From positions 27,022,501 through 27,086,500 of the forward strand of contig NC_088787.1 of the NCBI RefSeq assembly GCF_949628265.1: a stretch of DNA of 64,000 nucleotides, given 5' to 3'. Both the position numbers and the translations under genes were made by a program. The DNA comes from Cloeon dipterum. Lineage: Eukaryota; Arthropoda; Insecta; Ephemeroptera; Baetidae. This document shows, piece by piece, positions 13,244 through 26,437 of the stretch; positions within the stretch are counted from its first letter, which is position 1, and the number at the start of each line of letters is the position of its first letter. The notes under the pieces are model-generated. The model was not told the origin of the DNA. It saw only the letters and a program-made list of their open reading frames with translations, and searched no databases.

Positions 13244-16200
13244 GGGATAAGGGCGGGGGTGGAGAAACGATAAAGAGTGCTTGCCAGATTTAATGCCTAC
13301 AACATCATCGCCGTGTAACTGCTGCAAATCATCGCGTATTTCAATTATTCATCTGTCGCTCCCGCACCGCGCCAGATTTATTCCAAAATAGAGTACGCAC
13401 GCTGCGGGGTACCAAAGTACATACGCAGGGGCTGAACTTTTCTTGAGTGACTCGCGGGGTGTTCAAATAAAATTGCGTTAATTGTGACATGATGACTAAT
13501 CGTCACTTTGTAATAGTGGCTTTGCTGGTTCACATTTTTGTTATTTGGTATTTTTCAATACATGTGATATTAAATATGTATTCAGTAGGGCTGCACGTTT
13601 TAGATCACTTACTTTGAGATCAAAATGTTTGATTTGTGTTTTGTCCCTTAATGAAAGTGATTCCATGTATGATGAACATCTAAAATAGAATTTTTTTTCT
13701 TAAAATTTTAGTTATTTAGAAACAAATACTTTTGTTCTAGTTTGACGCAATTTCTATAATTTAATTTCAACTAGATACTATCTAGGAAATGTTAGGGGAT
13801 TAACTCTACACCCTGACATGTTCTCGTAAACGCTCGGTTGTATGATCAACATTTAAAATCATTAAAATATCAATTATTTCCTACCGCTTACGAAAGCTGA
13901 AAAGCATACCCTGGCAAAAATACATGTTAAGGTATTTTTTTTTAATTAAAAAGTTTAACTCTCGTCTACATCGTGATCTCAGTTCCATATATATTATGGT
14001 CTGATTTTTCGTTTTCCGCTAGCTTTGTATAGCCCGTATAGCATTTAAATTTTGTTATGGATAAGCACAACCAGTTTACCTTTCACAAGTATGAGAATAA
14101 ACAACAATAACTATTAAATTTTCGGTTCTATGATAATGGGAAAATTTCCAAAATTTCAGTTTGTAGATGAATTTTAATTCGAAAAAGATTTAATTGCAGA
14201 TTTTTCAATAAACTTGGAAAGAGAAGAATATTTCGGTGGAAATAGGTAAAAGTACAGTTGATTTCCATTAGAATGGTGAAGTGGTGTTTGATCTCGACAT
14301 AATGGGCTTAATCCACTCTTGTCCTTCATGACAGGGTCATAGTCAACTTGTTTACCAGTAATTGTTTGCCAATGGATATGTTTTCTGATTGTGAAGAAAA
14401 CCATAAATATTTAAAATGTAGAAAACTCCTACTCGCTAATTCAATTTGCTGATTACAAAAATACAAAACGTAATGAAAGACTAATTAAAATGCAAGTCGT
14501 TACTGTGTACTTTCGTTGAAGGGAGGCAGAAAGAACAGCAGAGGGTAAAAAGATGTGCGTGCTACGGGGACACTTTTGCGCCCGCAAGCAGCTAGGAGGG
14601 AGTCGAGCTGCACTGCTCCGTCGGCAAACAAAACAAAACAGCAGCAGCAGCAGCGATGATGGAGAGCAAATAATAAAAAAGCGCCCAAAGACACACACGC
14701 GCGCGGAAGGGTTTCGATGCGTGTGTTATGCGGTCTCTTTGAGCAAGTTGGCGTGAGCGCTTCGAGGGCCGAAACCCCACCTCCCTGAGACCCACCTGCA
14801 CATCTCTGTGTTGCCGCGACGCTGAACGACCAATTTATTTTTCTGTCATTCTGTGTCTTTCGCAAAATACCCTCGCCAATGAAATCCAGAGCGAGCAACG
14901 AAAGACGAGTGTGTAAATAAGAGGGAATTTACACCACTTGTTTGTCAGCAGTCAGCTCTCACTTTTGCTCTGCGCGCAATTTTTGCCACAGCAGCAACTT
15001 TCCCAGCCTGTTTGACGAGGATTTTCGGCTCTCAGCAAACATTGTTCTCTCCACCCATAGATTCCTTGCTTTGAGCGTGCAAACGCGTTTTGTTTTGAAT
15101 TTACGCGACTCCAGCGCAATTACAAGCCGAAATGTTTGACAGGTTTCTGCCTCGCTGAGTCGACGAGTCGTCGCGCTGAGCAAATACGGTTAGTTCTTCT
15201 TAATTAACGTGCTTCAGTCGGTCTTTCATTTTTCGCCCCATGTGGAAAGTGCGCGACTGCTGAACGCTAAAAAAACAATTTGAAGATGTTGCTTCCAAAT
15301 TTTGCATGTAGGTTTTGCACAGCTTTAAAAAAATAAACAATAATCTTGGAGCGGTCTAGTTTTTTACTATTATTTCTTGAATTTCTGTAAAGTATTAAAT
15401 TTTAGTATTTCTGCTTTTTCATACACTGAAGACTGTGTGCTTTAAAAGAAAAATAAATAAATTTCTTGATATTTTTCCAGTTTAATACATTTATAGATTT
15501 GAGAGTACAGATTGAAAATTATTCGCACTAATATCTGCAATAATTTGCTATTCGTGTCACACACATGTTGCAATTTCTGCTGGTTGGCGGACTAAGTTGA
15601 AATTTCCCTACAGTCTGTTTACGCGGTGCCAACAAATCAAACACCCACGCAATTTGGGCAGTCAACCAGACAGCTGGCGGCGGGAGCGAAGCAAAGCCAG
15701 AGCAGCGGGGCGCGCGAGAAAAGAGAATCATCGCATCTGAAAGCATTCCGGCGTGATAGAGGGAGTAGAAAGCGCGTGTGTCTTTCCGCCATGTGGCTTG
15801 AGCCCTAAAGTGGATCTGTTTAAATCTATTTTGCAAATCCCCGAAGTCGGCATGAGGCTCAGGGGAACACGGAAGAATGGCTGGAATTGACTGAACAAAA
15901 TCAATTTCAAATTGAGTCTGTAAAAGACGCTGCCTTTAATTTTGAGCATGCCAAATTTTCAATTTGTAAGGGCCTTCAGTATTCATTTGTCAATGATTTC
16001 AAAATACCTTAGCTTTAAAAAATTTGAGTCACCCAAAAAGGATATCTCATAATATGACCCAGAAGAAAAGCTTGACGCAGGCCAAATCCTGTTCAAAATT
16101 CAAATTCATATTCCTGTCCTGTTTTACAGCAACCCTTGAAAAGCAGAATCACCCTTCATCAGAGTTAGCTGTGTGTGTATAGCATAACGCGAGTGTGCAA

Positions 16201-16495
16201 AAAGGCCGGCGTAGACAATAAAAAGGCGCTTCGGAATTACGCAGCGAGCGTAATAAAATTGCGCGGACGAGGCGGAATTTGTTTTCCCGGGCACAAGTAG
16301 TATAATTTTTTATGCATAAACCTGGCGCATGGTTGGCGCGAGAACACCGGTGGCAGCAGCGCTCGCTCGCCGGCGGTGCTGGCGGCGCCGGTGGCGGTGG
16401 TAAGTTTTTAATGCTTTCACCCCTTTTCTGCTGCACCCATACATTAGGACTAATTGAGAAGCAGGCTGGCTGTATTGTTAAGTGTTGGCACCGCC
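13242..16495. other. Noncoding region
   Basis: No gene supported. A Gly/Ala-type frame at 16312-16400 ends at a perfect donor GTAAGT (GGTGGCGGTG|GTAAGT, donor at about 16400), so a small 5' exon there is possible but unproven. Confidence 0.4.
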
Positions 16496-16496
16496 G

Positions 16497-16573
<77 letters not shown>
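16496..16573. repeat. (GA)n microsatellite
   Basis: About 78 bp of uninterrupted GA dinucleotide. Confidence 0.97.
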
Positions 16574-16574
<1 letters not shown>

Positions 16575-19500
16575 AAAGAGTGAGCGAAAAATGTTTCGTC
16601 CGCGCCGCGCGCGCCTCGTACATTTCCATTTTTATTGTTTTCGCTGAATTGTCGTCGGCTGCCTGCCTGACTGACTGACTATATTCTCTCTTTCGCAAAC
16701 ACCACCATCATTTTCCTCCGCCCTTCTTACTCTCTCTCCCGTGTGCGTTGTGATGTGCAGCAGTTCTTTCGCTTGCTAAAAACAACCTGTTTTCGCAGCG
16801 ACCCCAAGTGGAGATGTCCACTCTATATTCTGGCAATTTATTCAATAATATTTAAACAAGATCCTAAGAATCACTCACGGAACGTTTTAGGTAGGTAATT
16901 TACAATAATTCATAAAATATATTTACTGTTAAAACAAGAGCACATTTTAAATTCATCAACGATCTCCACGCTTTTTGAATAAAAATTGCTCCATTCAATC
17001 GACACCAAAATAATCAAAATTTATTTTTTTTTTAAATTAAAATTTTAATCAGAAATCTCTATTTAAAACATAATAATCCTCTTTCTGATGAATTTGCACT
17101 TCTCGCACCTCCCTCTCCCGCAACCTAACCCTCACTTGTGTTTGCACCCGCACTCGCGCGTGGGACTTGTGCTGTTTGTGTTATTTTTGCTGTGTCGCAC
17201 GCTTTAAAAAGTCGCGATGAGCCACTGAGAGTACACGCTGTGCACTCTTTGTTTACATTTTTTCTGGTCGCTCTCTTTGTTTATAATCGAGGAGAGATTG
17301 GTGAGAGGAGTGGATTCTGCTGATTTGATGCAAAACTATACCGCTGCGAAATGGATTAGAACTAAGACAATAGCCGGCGTTCTTCCTTAAAACAAAGAAC
17401 TTTTGGTGCTGCGGATGGAATATACATCAAATCCGAACAGAGAATCATGAATGGCTTCAAAAGGGATTTTCGTGCAAGCGATTAAGAGATTAATGAAGAA
17501 TGAATTTCATCCACTCTTAAGAATATCTTTCCAGGACAACCTTTGTGAATAATTTTTGTTAAAAAATTCAATTTGATATTTCATTTCAAACATGCGTGTT
17601 TGTAATTTTGAATTTTGTGTGGTTTAATATTTAATATATTTAAATATATCAACATTTTTTAATTTTAATATTGCCATCTTGAAGAGAGCAAAAAATTAGG
17701 TTAGATTTAAGCGTTTTGCCTTAATATATATATACTTAAAATACTACACAATTTTTTTATTTTTGGGTTTAAGAAATATGTATGTTTACACGCCCAAATC
17801 TCAGCTTCTAATTGTCAGATTTTCAAAAACTGCACACCGCTAGACTAGTCTCAAGTTTCCCTAAATAGCCGTAGTAGTCTGAGGGTGCCAACCCCCCTTG
17901 TAGCACCCTAAAAAATGCAATATTTATTTTTTGTCGTTTGCACCTCACTGCGTTACGGAATTTAATGACTATCACCCAGAAAATACTTCTGTACATCGTG
18001 AGACGAAAACACGAGTTGATTGGCATGCAGCTTTTACTAAGTAATTTGGAATAAAATTCATCACTAGATGAAATATTGCGGTGGTGAGCACCAATAATCA
18101 GAGCTTATTCCCATGCAATCCGTACGTTAACCTTTTCATGGCGCATGTGTGCAACTTTTAGAGGGGTTGCTCGACAAAATGAAATGTAAATGATGATAAA
18201 CCAGAGCCTAGGTAAATAAAGTGCGCTTGACGCACTCTCAACCAAAAAATCGCTCTGCAGCAGATTATTGATTTTTGACCGTATGCACGTATCAGATTTA
18301 ATAATTTTCCAGCTGCTTTTGCGTTCTGCTCCCACCTTTCCGTTTTTTTTTTTCATTTTTACTCGTTCAATCGCCCGACTCCGTTGCCATCATTGCCATT
18401 CACATGAAATTTAACCATTTATAGCTGCGGATTGTTGTTGGTCCATCATAAATTTTTTACAGCCACTATTCCGCTCTTCTCGACTCCGCCAATTATAGCT
18501 CGCCAGCCTGACTCCATTGTCGGGTGCGATCAGACCAATTGTCTGTTTTTATACGCTTCACACGAACACCAGCCGGATTATTGAATACGTACGCTATGAA
18601 CAAAGCGACGGTGAAAATTCGTCTTCTTGTACCCAAAAAGGCCCCACGGCGAACACATTATAATCCCTGACATTTTATTTGAGATCGATATAACTTGTCA
18701 ATTTTAAAAACATTTTTTCTTGGGCTGTAATAATTAGCAATGAGTACAGTCAATCGTTTTCAACGGCCAGAGATTCAGATTCATCTGAATTTAATTCTTT
18801 GACATGATTTTGTTTATTGGCAGGTTTATTGGATGAGGGCTGAAGCAACTGCTGTCTGAGAACGTGGGAAATAATTTTTCTATTCAATTCAAAGTCACAC
18901 ACAGAGAAGCTCCATTTTCAAAAATTTTCTTTCTTAACGTAAACATTCATTTATAGTAGCTTCATTTGATTTTTCCTGTTTATTTATTTATTTTACTATA
19001 GCAAATTAATCTTCAGTAACGTTGTGACTTTTTCTGGCTTCCACTTTGCTATCAACTCTATCTTCGATCATATCATTACAAATCAATTAATACATTGTTA
19101 GCATTGCCAAACAAATATGTAATTGAGCCCTTTTCTTATAATACCTTTGAATTTGAACGTATTTGAAATATTGTTATAAATCTCAAAAACGAATTTCTAT
19201 AAGAGCACACGACTTAAATTTTTGTTATCATAAATTTTAGTTTGCGCCGGGAACATTTTTACTTACATTCTATTTGTGAAGGTTTGTGTTAGTACCAAAA
19301 ATGTCCGTTTATCCATGATTGTAACATTATTGCTTTAAGTACTACAAAGTAAACAGCTTTGGTGTGGGAGATACATAAAATTAGCAGATCTATGCCACCC
19401 GCGCGGAAAGAATGCTTTGCGGCACAGTTTCCATCGCGGTATCAGGCGAATCTGACATTGAGCATTCGCATTGTTTATTCAATTCAAGGATATTTTCCCT

Positions 19501-20778
19501 TCCTTGAGCTCATTATTTAGGCTCGTTCGCCCGGTTTTAATGTGTAATTTATTCTCCCACAATGCTAAAAATGCGAGTCAACTCTAAAAAAGTAAGAAGC
19601 GTGAAAGTACTGTGAGAGAGGGATAAACTAGGATTAAGTCAGGTATTCATTTTCGTATACGTCAAGAAGAGAAGAGCAGATGTTTCTTTTACTGTTGCGA
19701 GAAGATATTGACAGAAAAGGAAATCACATCACTGCGGGAGCAATCAAATAATTTCATTTGATTTATTTAACCATGCACGCGTTGTTTTAATATTTTAAAA
19801 AAATCCTATAAAGATATCATAAAAAAGATCTCGTATTCATATTATTTTCAATATGGCAGTATTGAAATTGAAGAAATGTGATGAAACCAATTCTATTGCT
19901 TGCTCGGTGCACTGATTTGCATTCTAGCCCTCCACGAATATAGAGAAACTTGAGCTAGCGTCGGACAGATGTGCAGGTCAACAGCCAGGGTCGCGCCGCC
20001 CCAAGAGCCTGCGGAGTAATCGTAATAATTGCTAGTTTCGCTCTTCACATATCAAAAGCGGTCGACTAAATGGGGTGAGAATTACAGCTGAGAACTTGAA
20101 ACATGAGTCTCCTATATGTCTGCGGGTGTCAGAAGCGAGCGCGCGCCATTTGTCATCACTGCTGTGCATTTGGTCTAGTTTAGCGACACGTGCTGGGTGA
20201 ATGTCTGACGCAAGCGACTGAACTGAAAATTTTCAAAGTAAAACATCATCATAAGGCACACAAATTTTATAAAACTGTCAAATGTTTGTACTGTCCAATG
20301 CAAATGAGCTCAACAAAAAAAATTTGACTGTATATATCACATCAAATATTTTCAAGAATGATATCATTATATGTTTTGATTTTAGGACAGATGTATCAGA
20401 GATTACAAAACGAGCACGAATAATTAAAAAAAAAAATGGAAAACACACGATAATCTAATGAATTAATTAAAACTAATCTGACTTAAAGGTTTAAAATTAA
20501 ACTACATATTATTTCAAATTAACCTGCAAAATTAAGATTCCATGCTTTAATTTGAACCAGTGGAAACGACGAGGGCATTGCGATTTGCGACGTCTTTTAA
20601 GCCATAGTATATGCGCTCACCTTTTTGGTCAACCAGCGCGTTTTAGCGGAAAAGCGGAGAGGTGATTGTGAGTCGTGCTATTTGCAGGGAATAAGGCAAA
20701 TATGGCCATTATGCCTTTGTGCAGGGGGTTTTCATCATCGCGTGGCTGTCGTCGTCAACAGAGCCTCTCTGCGACCAC

Positions 20779-20781
<3 letters not shown>
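16574..20781. other. Noncoding region
   Basis: No gene supported. A GC-richer, ATTA-containing block at 18360-18660 resembles the other candidate regulatory blocks of this desert. The rest is AT-rich with simple A/T runs. Confidence 0.45.
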
Positions 20782-20843
<62 letters not shown>

Positions 20844-20858
20844 GCTCTTGCTCTCTCT
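20782..20858. repeat. (CT)n microsatellite
   Basis: About 77 bp of CT dinucleotide with a few interruptions near its 3' end, on the opposite strand relative to the GA tracts at 13.2 and 16.5 kb. Confidence 0.95.
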
Positions 20859-21742
20859 GCACTCGCACTGGACGCAGTGAGAAGTAATGAAAAAAGCTCT
20901 TAAGGGTTTCCATTAACGCGGGTACCCAGTCTGTTTGTCGTTGCGTGTGACTTAACGCTTCAAGCACACTCACATGCAAATTGCTTTTTTATTTCGCGAC
21001 TGAAAAGTGGTATTGAAAAAGCTACATATACATTTAGCACCGGCCGACGGCTTTAAGAGACAAAATTTCCCTCCCGCATTGCAGACGTGGAAAATTGACC
21101 GACCGCTTCTTTGGAAATTTTTACACCCAACCCGCACGCTGCTGGCTCGCATTGTTAAGCCCATTTATTGCTTGCACTTGCAGTGAGAGAATCAGAGGTA
21201 TGATTTTTAGCAATAACTGTATAATTATAAATGAATTGTTATCAAACGTTCGTAGCAAACATTTTAAATTTAGTTCTTAAGTGCTGAACCACCTGTTTAA
21301 CAATTTTCTACGGAACTGAGTTTCATTTCAAGACTATTTAAATATTTCTATAGTCTCTTCTCTACAACAGCAATTTGTTCTTGAATGATGATGTAAAATC
21401 CTAAGTTCAGTGGAGATTTGATTCAAACAGGACTAAATTTTAGGCAGTAAGTTAGCTATAAAAATACCTGTCGTTTTTGCGCAACGCAATTTGGAACAAA
21501 ACGACGGAGGGTGGCCGATGTTGGAATTTGCATTTCTCGCATTTTTCTTCCTACGCATTTGAGCCTGCAGAGGTTCGAGGGGGTTGTTCAGGCAGGGGAG
21601 GCCAGCACATAGATTTCGCACGCCCAATAATGGTCATATATGCACCGCCACCCGCAAAATCTACCAGCCTCAACATTGCTTTTTAATACCAAGTCCGGCA
21701 CACTCCCTCCCTGGCATGTAATCTGTGCTGATACTGAGAGAG

Positions 21743-21743
<1 letters not shown>

Positions 21744-21825
<82 letters not shown>
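21744..21825. repeat. (CT)n microsatellite
   Basis: About 82 bp of uninterrupted CT dinucleotide, less than 1 kb from the previous CT tract. Confidence 0.97.
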
Positions 21826-21827
<2 letters not shown>

Positions 21828-24582
21828 TTTTGATCACTCTTTTAAAGCCTTGCGTGAGCTGACTGACTTTTTATCCCTGGAAACACAGGCAGCAAGCAAC
21901 CCGGCAGGCAGCTCGCTGTCCACCAGCGAGAGCAGCTCTCTCACTCGACAGCTTGTATTACACGGCCAGATAATTAAACAGAAATCGAGAAGCCGGTGCC
22001 AGCGCGATGGTTGGAAAAAATTCACTGGACGAACAATAGCCATAGTAACCGTATCCAGCGAGTCACAGTCGCACGGCCCCAGTAACTTACACCCGCTCGG
22101 CCAGCTCACTTTTAATTTGCACCCCCTTTTACCCCCTCTTGTGCTACTCCTACCTGCGTTCTTTCAAAGGCTGATTAATATTGCGAAATAAAAATCCCGA
22201 GAGCGAGCACGGCCGAGTGCTGAATTATTATTGACGGTGGAAATCAGTCACGCGGCGATGCGAAAATCGACGGATGCTTCGATTTTTTGTTTGCATTTTT
22301 CTCTCACAAAGAGCCCTCCTCGTTGCCGGTGAAACGTGTCTGATAATATATCCGCGAATTTTTATTTTTCTCTCCAATGTAGGACGTATAGAGTACACTT
22401 ACGCGTTCATTGATTTTGTTGATGGATTAGCAGAGACAAAGCTTAATCTCGCCCTTAAATATTACATTATACAAAAGCATATCCCATCTCAAATCAAACA
22501 CTTAATTTAGAGGATAGTGTTTAATTGTCAACACCGATAGAAGCTTCACATTATTTTTAAACATATTAATTATTTAACCTCACAAAAATAAAAATCACGA
22601 TCATGCATGCTTGACCTGATATATTAAATTTAATTTTCGAGTAAAATTGAACGGTTTAACAAAAATTATTCACAAAGATTGTCCTGCCGCGGAGAGTTAT
22701 CCTAAGTAAGATAACCTGAAAAAGTACATATTTTGCAGTTTTTAGCCATTTTTTAATTAAAATTAAGACACCATTCCAGATTTTGACTTTTCCAACCTTT
22801 TTTCGGTTAACAAGATGACAATATCAAAACTAAAAAAATATCGACATACTTCATAATTATTTAATGTATTTATTGTATTGATCCTTGCAAGAATAGACAA
22901 GAATCACTCATTCTCAAATTTGATTTCCATTTAAAAATTCAATTTTAGTGACCTTGACCTTTGACCTACTTCTTCCATGTTTAAAAGTAGAGACGCAATT
23001 CAGATTATCAAAAACAAGGCCTTTTTCATTTACAATAGCATATTCACCGTCATGAGTTGTGATGCAACTCTCGTTGGTTAACTGGCTGCTGACACAAAGT
23101 ATTTGATGTCTGCGTAGCACTTGGTGCTGGCGTCAACTTAATTAAAGCGGCCGAATCTCGCTCTTAATTCCACCTAATTCGTGATTAATTCTTTGTTCCG
23201 CAGCTGGAGCGCCGCCTCCGCTGGTAGAGTCGACTAATTTGCTGTGGCTGCTGAGCGTCCTATTATTGTTTTGATTGTATTAAGATGAGCGCAAGAGAAG
23301 TGGGAAGGCTGTGCGATCGATGAAACTGTACTTCTTCATCTTGCTACCGCCGATGACAATGTCCCAGCAGCCACCCCTCTTTCATCCCGCAACACACATA
23401 ATAACGCACCATCCCTCTCAGTCGCTTCAATCTTCGAGCACTCGCTTGGCTGTTTAAACGTCGATTATCCAAAATATTATCATCCATATCCCCCTCTATA
23501 ACGTTTTTATTGGTAGGCATGAACGATCTTACTAGGCTCTTGATTTTTTTGCTTTTCGCGTCGCATGAGATTAAAAATAAAATATGTTTTAAGAAAAACT
23601 TTGAATTACCTAAAAAATTCCAAATTCTCTCTTTGGGATGTGACCAAAATGATTGGAAATGGTTAAAAGATTAATTAAAGAAATTAGTTGGAGATTGAAC
23701 AATTAATATTTTGATTTGAGTGAGTAAAATTAATAACCAGAATTTCAACCATTTTTTTGTGTGGTCAGTGGAATATGAACATTTTGATTGTAGAGGCTGA
23801 TATTCAACAGAGAAACGCAGAAATGCAAATGTTTGCATGCAAATGTGGTGAACCTTTTTGCAAAATCTCGTCACACACAAATCTCTTTTTGTCGCGCCTT
23901 GGCCACTTTACGCAGCGACAGCTACCGAACTTTTACACGAAGCCTTTCGCTTAAAATGCACGAGCAATTAGTGCGATGCATGTAGCTGCCGGTCGGCCGG
24001 CTTCAAATGGTCAAAAAGGTCACACATGGTGCCGCGCGTCTCGCTTTTGCAGCGCGCACACATGAATGTCCTCGTCCCTATTTTTCTCACCTTGATTGGC
24101 GGCGCGAGCTGGGAAATACGAGTGTGTGAGGAAAAGTTGAATATGGACGACGTGAGTGCTACGGGAAAGGTTTTTTTAATAACATGCAAATTTTCCGCGC
24201 ACTCATCTGCATTTAATTTTTCTTTTGATTCATCATCGCCGTCTCTGCATTGAAAACTAATGCATTTTATTCAATGTGTGTTTGCTGAAAGGCTTTTTTC
24301 CTCTCGGCTCTCGATCGGAGTCGCAAGCACACATAAATGCAATTTTCAAACTGGGAATCGCTGCGGGGTGGAGGAAACAATCGCACAAGTCATTTGTAAT
24401 ATTTTCGCAGACAAGCCTGTTTTATTTTTTACTTTGAGGCAAGCGACAGATCATCCGCAGCATTTTTAGTACACTGGACGATACACGTTGGCTTTCATTT
24501 CCATAACTAAAATGCCTCCAGGCGCTCCATCTTTCGGAACGTGCATCTACAACAATGTGTTCATTTAATTATCAGTAGGAAT
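21826..24582. other. Noncoding region
   Basis: No gene supported. Contains the nuclear-receptor half-site cluster at 22949-22967, annotated separately. Confidence 0.45.
22949..22967 (-). promoter_or_regulatory. Triple nuclear-receptor half-site (DR1 plus abutting repeat)
   Basis: On the minus strand the sequence reads AGGTCA-A-AGGTCA-AGGTCA: three perfect half-sites in 19 bp. The first pair forms a DR1. The last half-site carries the TCA extension, giving TCAAGGTCA, the classic monomer site of FTZ-F1/ERR-type receptors. Three exact hexamers in this space is unlikely by chance in AT-rich DNA. Actual binding is inferred. Confidence 0.6.
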
Positions 24583-24588
24583 TTTATT
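24583..24588 (-). terminator. Poly(A) signal of the secreted Pro/Tyr-rich protein gene
   Basis: Minus-strand AATAAA about 42 bp downstream of the stop codon at 24630. Confidence 0.6.
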
Positions 24589-24629
24589 TCATACCAATAA
24601 TTATTGTTAATTAAGATCCGTAAATAAAA

Positions 24630-26437
24630 TCAGTGGAAGTAATTAAGGAAGTATGGATTTACAGTCAACTTGACATCGTCGTCCTCCCTCCTGACTCCAA
24701 ATCCACCCTGTTGCCTCATATTGTACGGATAAGGCACAGATCGAGGGTGCCAGTGGCCGAACGGTCCCCCGAAAAGGGCTGGTGGGTAGTAGGCCGGGGG
24801 TTGCGGATAGTACGCTTGTGGCTGCGGTGCGGCGGGATAAGACATGCCACTGTATGAGGGGTAGGCCATCGCGGTGGACACCAAGGGTGGCGGGGTTTGC
24901 GCTCCGAGGCCTGCTTTATAAGTGGTGCTGAATGGAGGGATGTGCGTCCACGGGATGTCCATGCCGGTGTACAGACCCACATCCAAATCCTAAAATAATT
25001 CGATCCAAAGTTAAGTTCTTGTCCCAAGTAATTATTGCATGTTTATTTTCTTTATGACGTAGAAATCTGAATAAAATTAAATTACACACTTATTGCTAGC
25101 TCTAAGAAATATATATTGAGTTGATAAACCGCGATATCTGTAATGAATAAAAATTAATAGACAAGGAATTTCATGTTGTTCAACGTTTTAGTATTTTTTG
25201 AAATTATTAAAGTCGTATAGGTTCCAAAAGCAATGCAAAGCTGCAATTTGCAGGTAAAATTTCAGAATATTTACTTGGTTTGCGATCGGCGGTGATATAA
25301 AAACCGACGAATTGTTATTATTAATTTAATAGGTTAGATAGCTGCTAGAAATACGTTTCAACACATCCAAAGCAAAGGCCATTATAGAGTGCCTTGTTTC
25401 AATTACTTGTAATCAAAACCAGGCCGGTTCGGAATGGGCTATCTTCGCCCACCGAAAATTTTAGATCTGGATATATTAGCCAACTTCGCCATTGCTTCAA
25501 TTACAAGTAATTGTAACTGCCTCTCACTATGCAGTAAAATTTTGTGGATATACAATTAAATTAAGAAAGTCACGAAGACTCAAATCAGCATTAAAATATA
25601 TAAGTGACAAGTATTTTTTGAAAAATAATTATATAAGCATGACTGCAGTGTTACGTATAGTGAAGTGAATACTTTGCAATGTTGCCCTGTAAACTGAATG
25701 AACTCTGCTACACGAAGCTGGCCAAAATATTCTCAAAGAAAAGTAATAAAAAAACACGTTATTGGCTTTGAGAAGCTGGCCTTAAAATCACTTGAATTAA
25801 GCAAAAAATCACCAAATAGAGGTCCAAAAAAGTCTAAATATCCCGACCCTATATAGGTATTAAAAATAGAAAAAAATAAATGGTAAAAAATGTCTTTAAT
25901 TTTGGTATAATTTAATTCATTGAAATCGATTGAAATCTTTCATTATTGAATACAGTCTTTGAATTTTGCTAACTATTTCTTCTTTGTGAATAATGTGATC
26001 TATAAAATAATTTGCGGCCCATATAGTGTCACTTATTTTTACCTTTGAGCTTTGCTCTTGCTTTTCGGAGCTGGAAGGGACCGGAATGATTATTGGAGCA
26101 GGTTGTTGCGGAGGAGGTTGCGGCGGCGGCTGATAATACTGGGCAGGCATCAGGGGTGGTGCAAAGTCAAAGGGCGAAGCAGGGGGCGCAGGGTAGAGGA
26201 AATCAGAGCCTGGCAGCATGCTGACGACGCGCTCTTGGTACGGGTCACTGGAAGGCACCCACCGCGGTGAACGTTCAACTGTGATAAAACGCTCAGTAAT
26301 CGTTTCAAATTACTTTCTAATAACAGAATGCCAACAGAGATTTGTTACGAATTCCTCAGAAAACCTCACCATTCTCAATCTGGGCTAACCCGAAGGGCAG
26401 GAAAGCGAGAGTCAAAACGCAAAGCCACCTTCCCATG
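24630..26437 (-). CDS. Small secreted Pro/Tyr-rich protein, three exons
   Basis: Exons read on the minus strand are 26437-26370, 26278-26043 and 24989-24630. Introns are bounded by GT/AG and phases match (1, then 0), giving about 220 residues. Exon 1 encodes the signal peptide MGRWLCVLTLAFLPFGLA followed by QIEN. Exon 2 is acidic/proline-rich, with FLYPAPPASPFDF and a run of PPP/QQ ending in a charged SSSEKQEQSSK. Exon 3 has repeated Tyr-Pro motifs (YPSYSGMSYPAAPQ, YYPQPPAYYPP), a GGFGVRREDDD patch and an aromatic C-terminus ending FLNYFH. There are no cysteines after the signal region and no known domain. The composition suits a cuticle/extracellular-matrix or salivary-type structural protein, but no family is recognised. 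A TATA-like TATATG lies about 135 bp upstream of the ATG (26571-26576). Confidence 0.65.
25396..25518. repeat. Degenerate inverted repeat in an intron
   Basis: CAATTACTTGTAAT near 25400 and CAATTACAAGTAATTG near 25498 face each other around a short GC-richer hairpin (TTCGG..TGGGC / GCCCA.CCGAA, 25429-25456). It could be a decayed MITE within the intron of the secreted protein gene. Confidence 0.35.
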
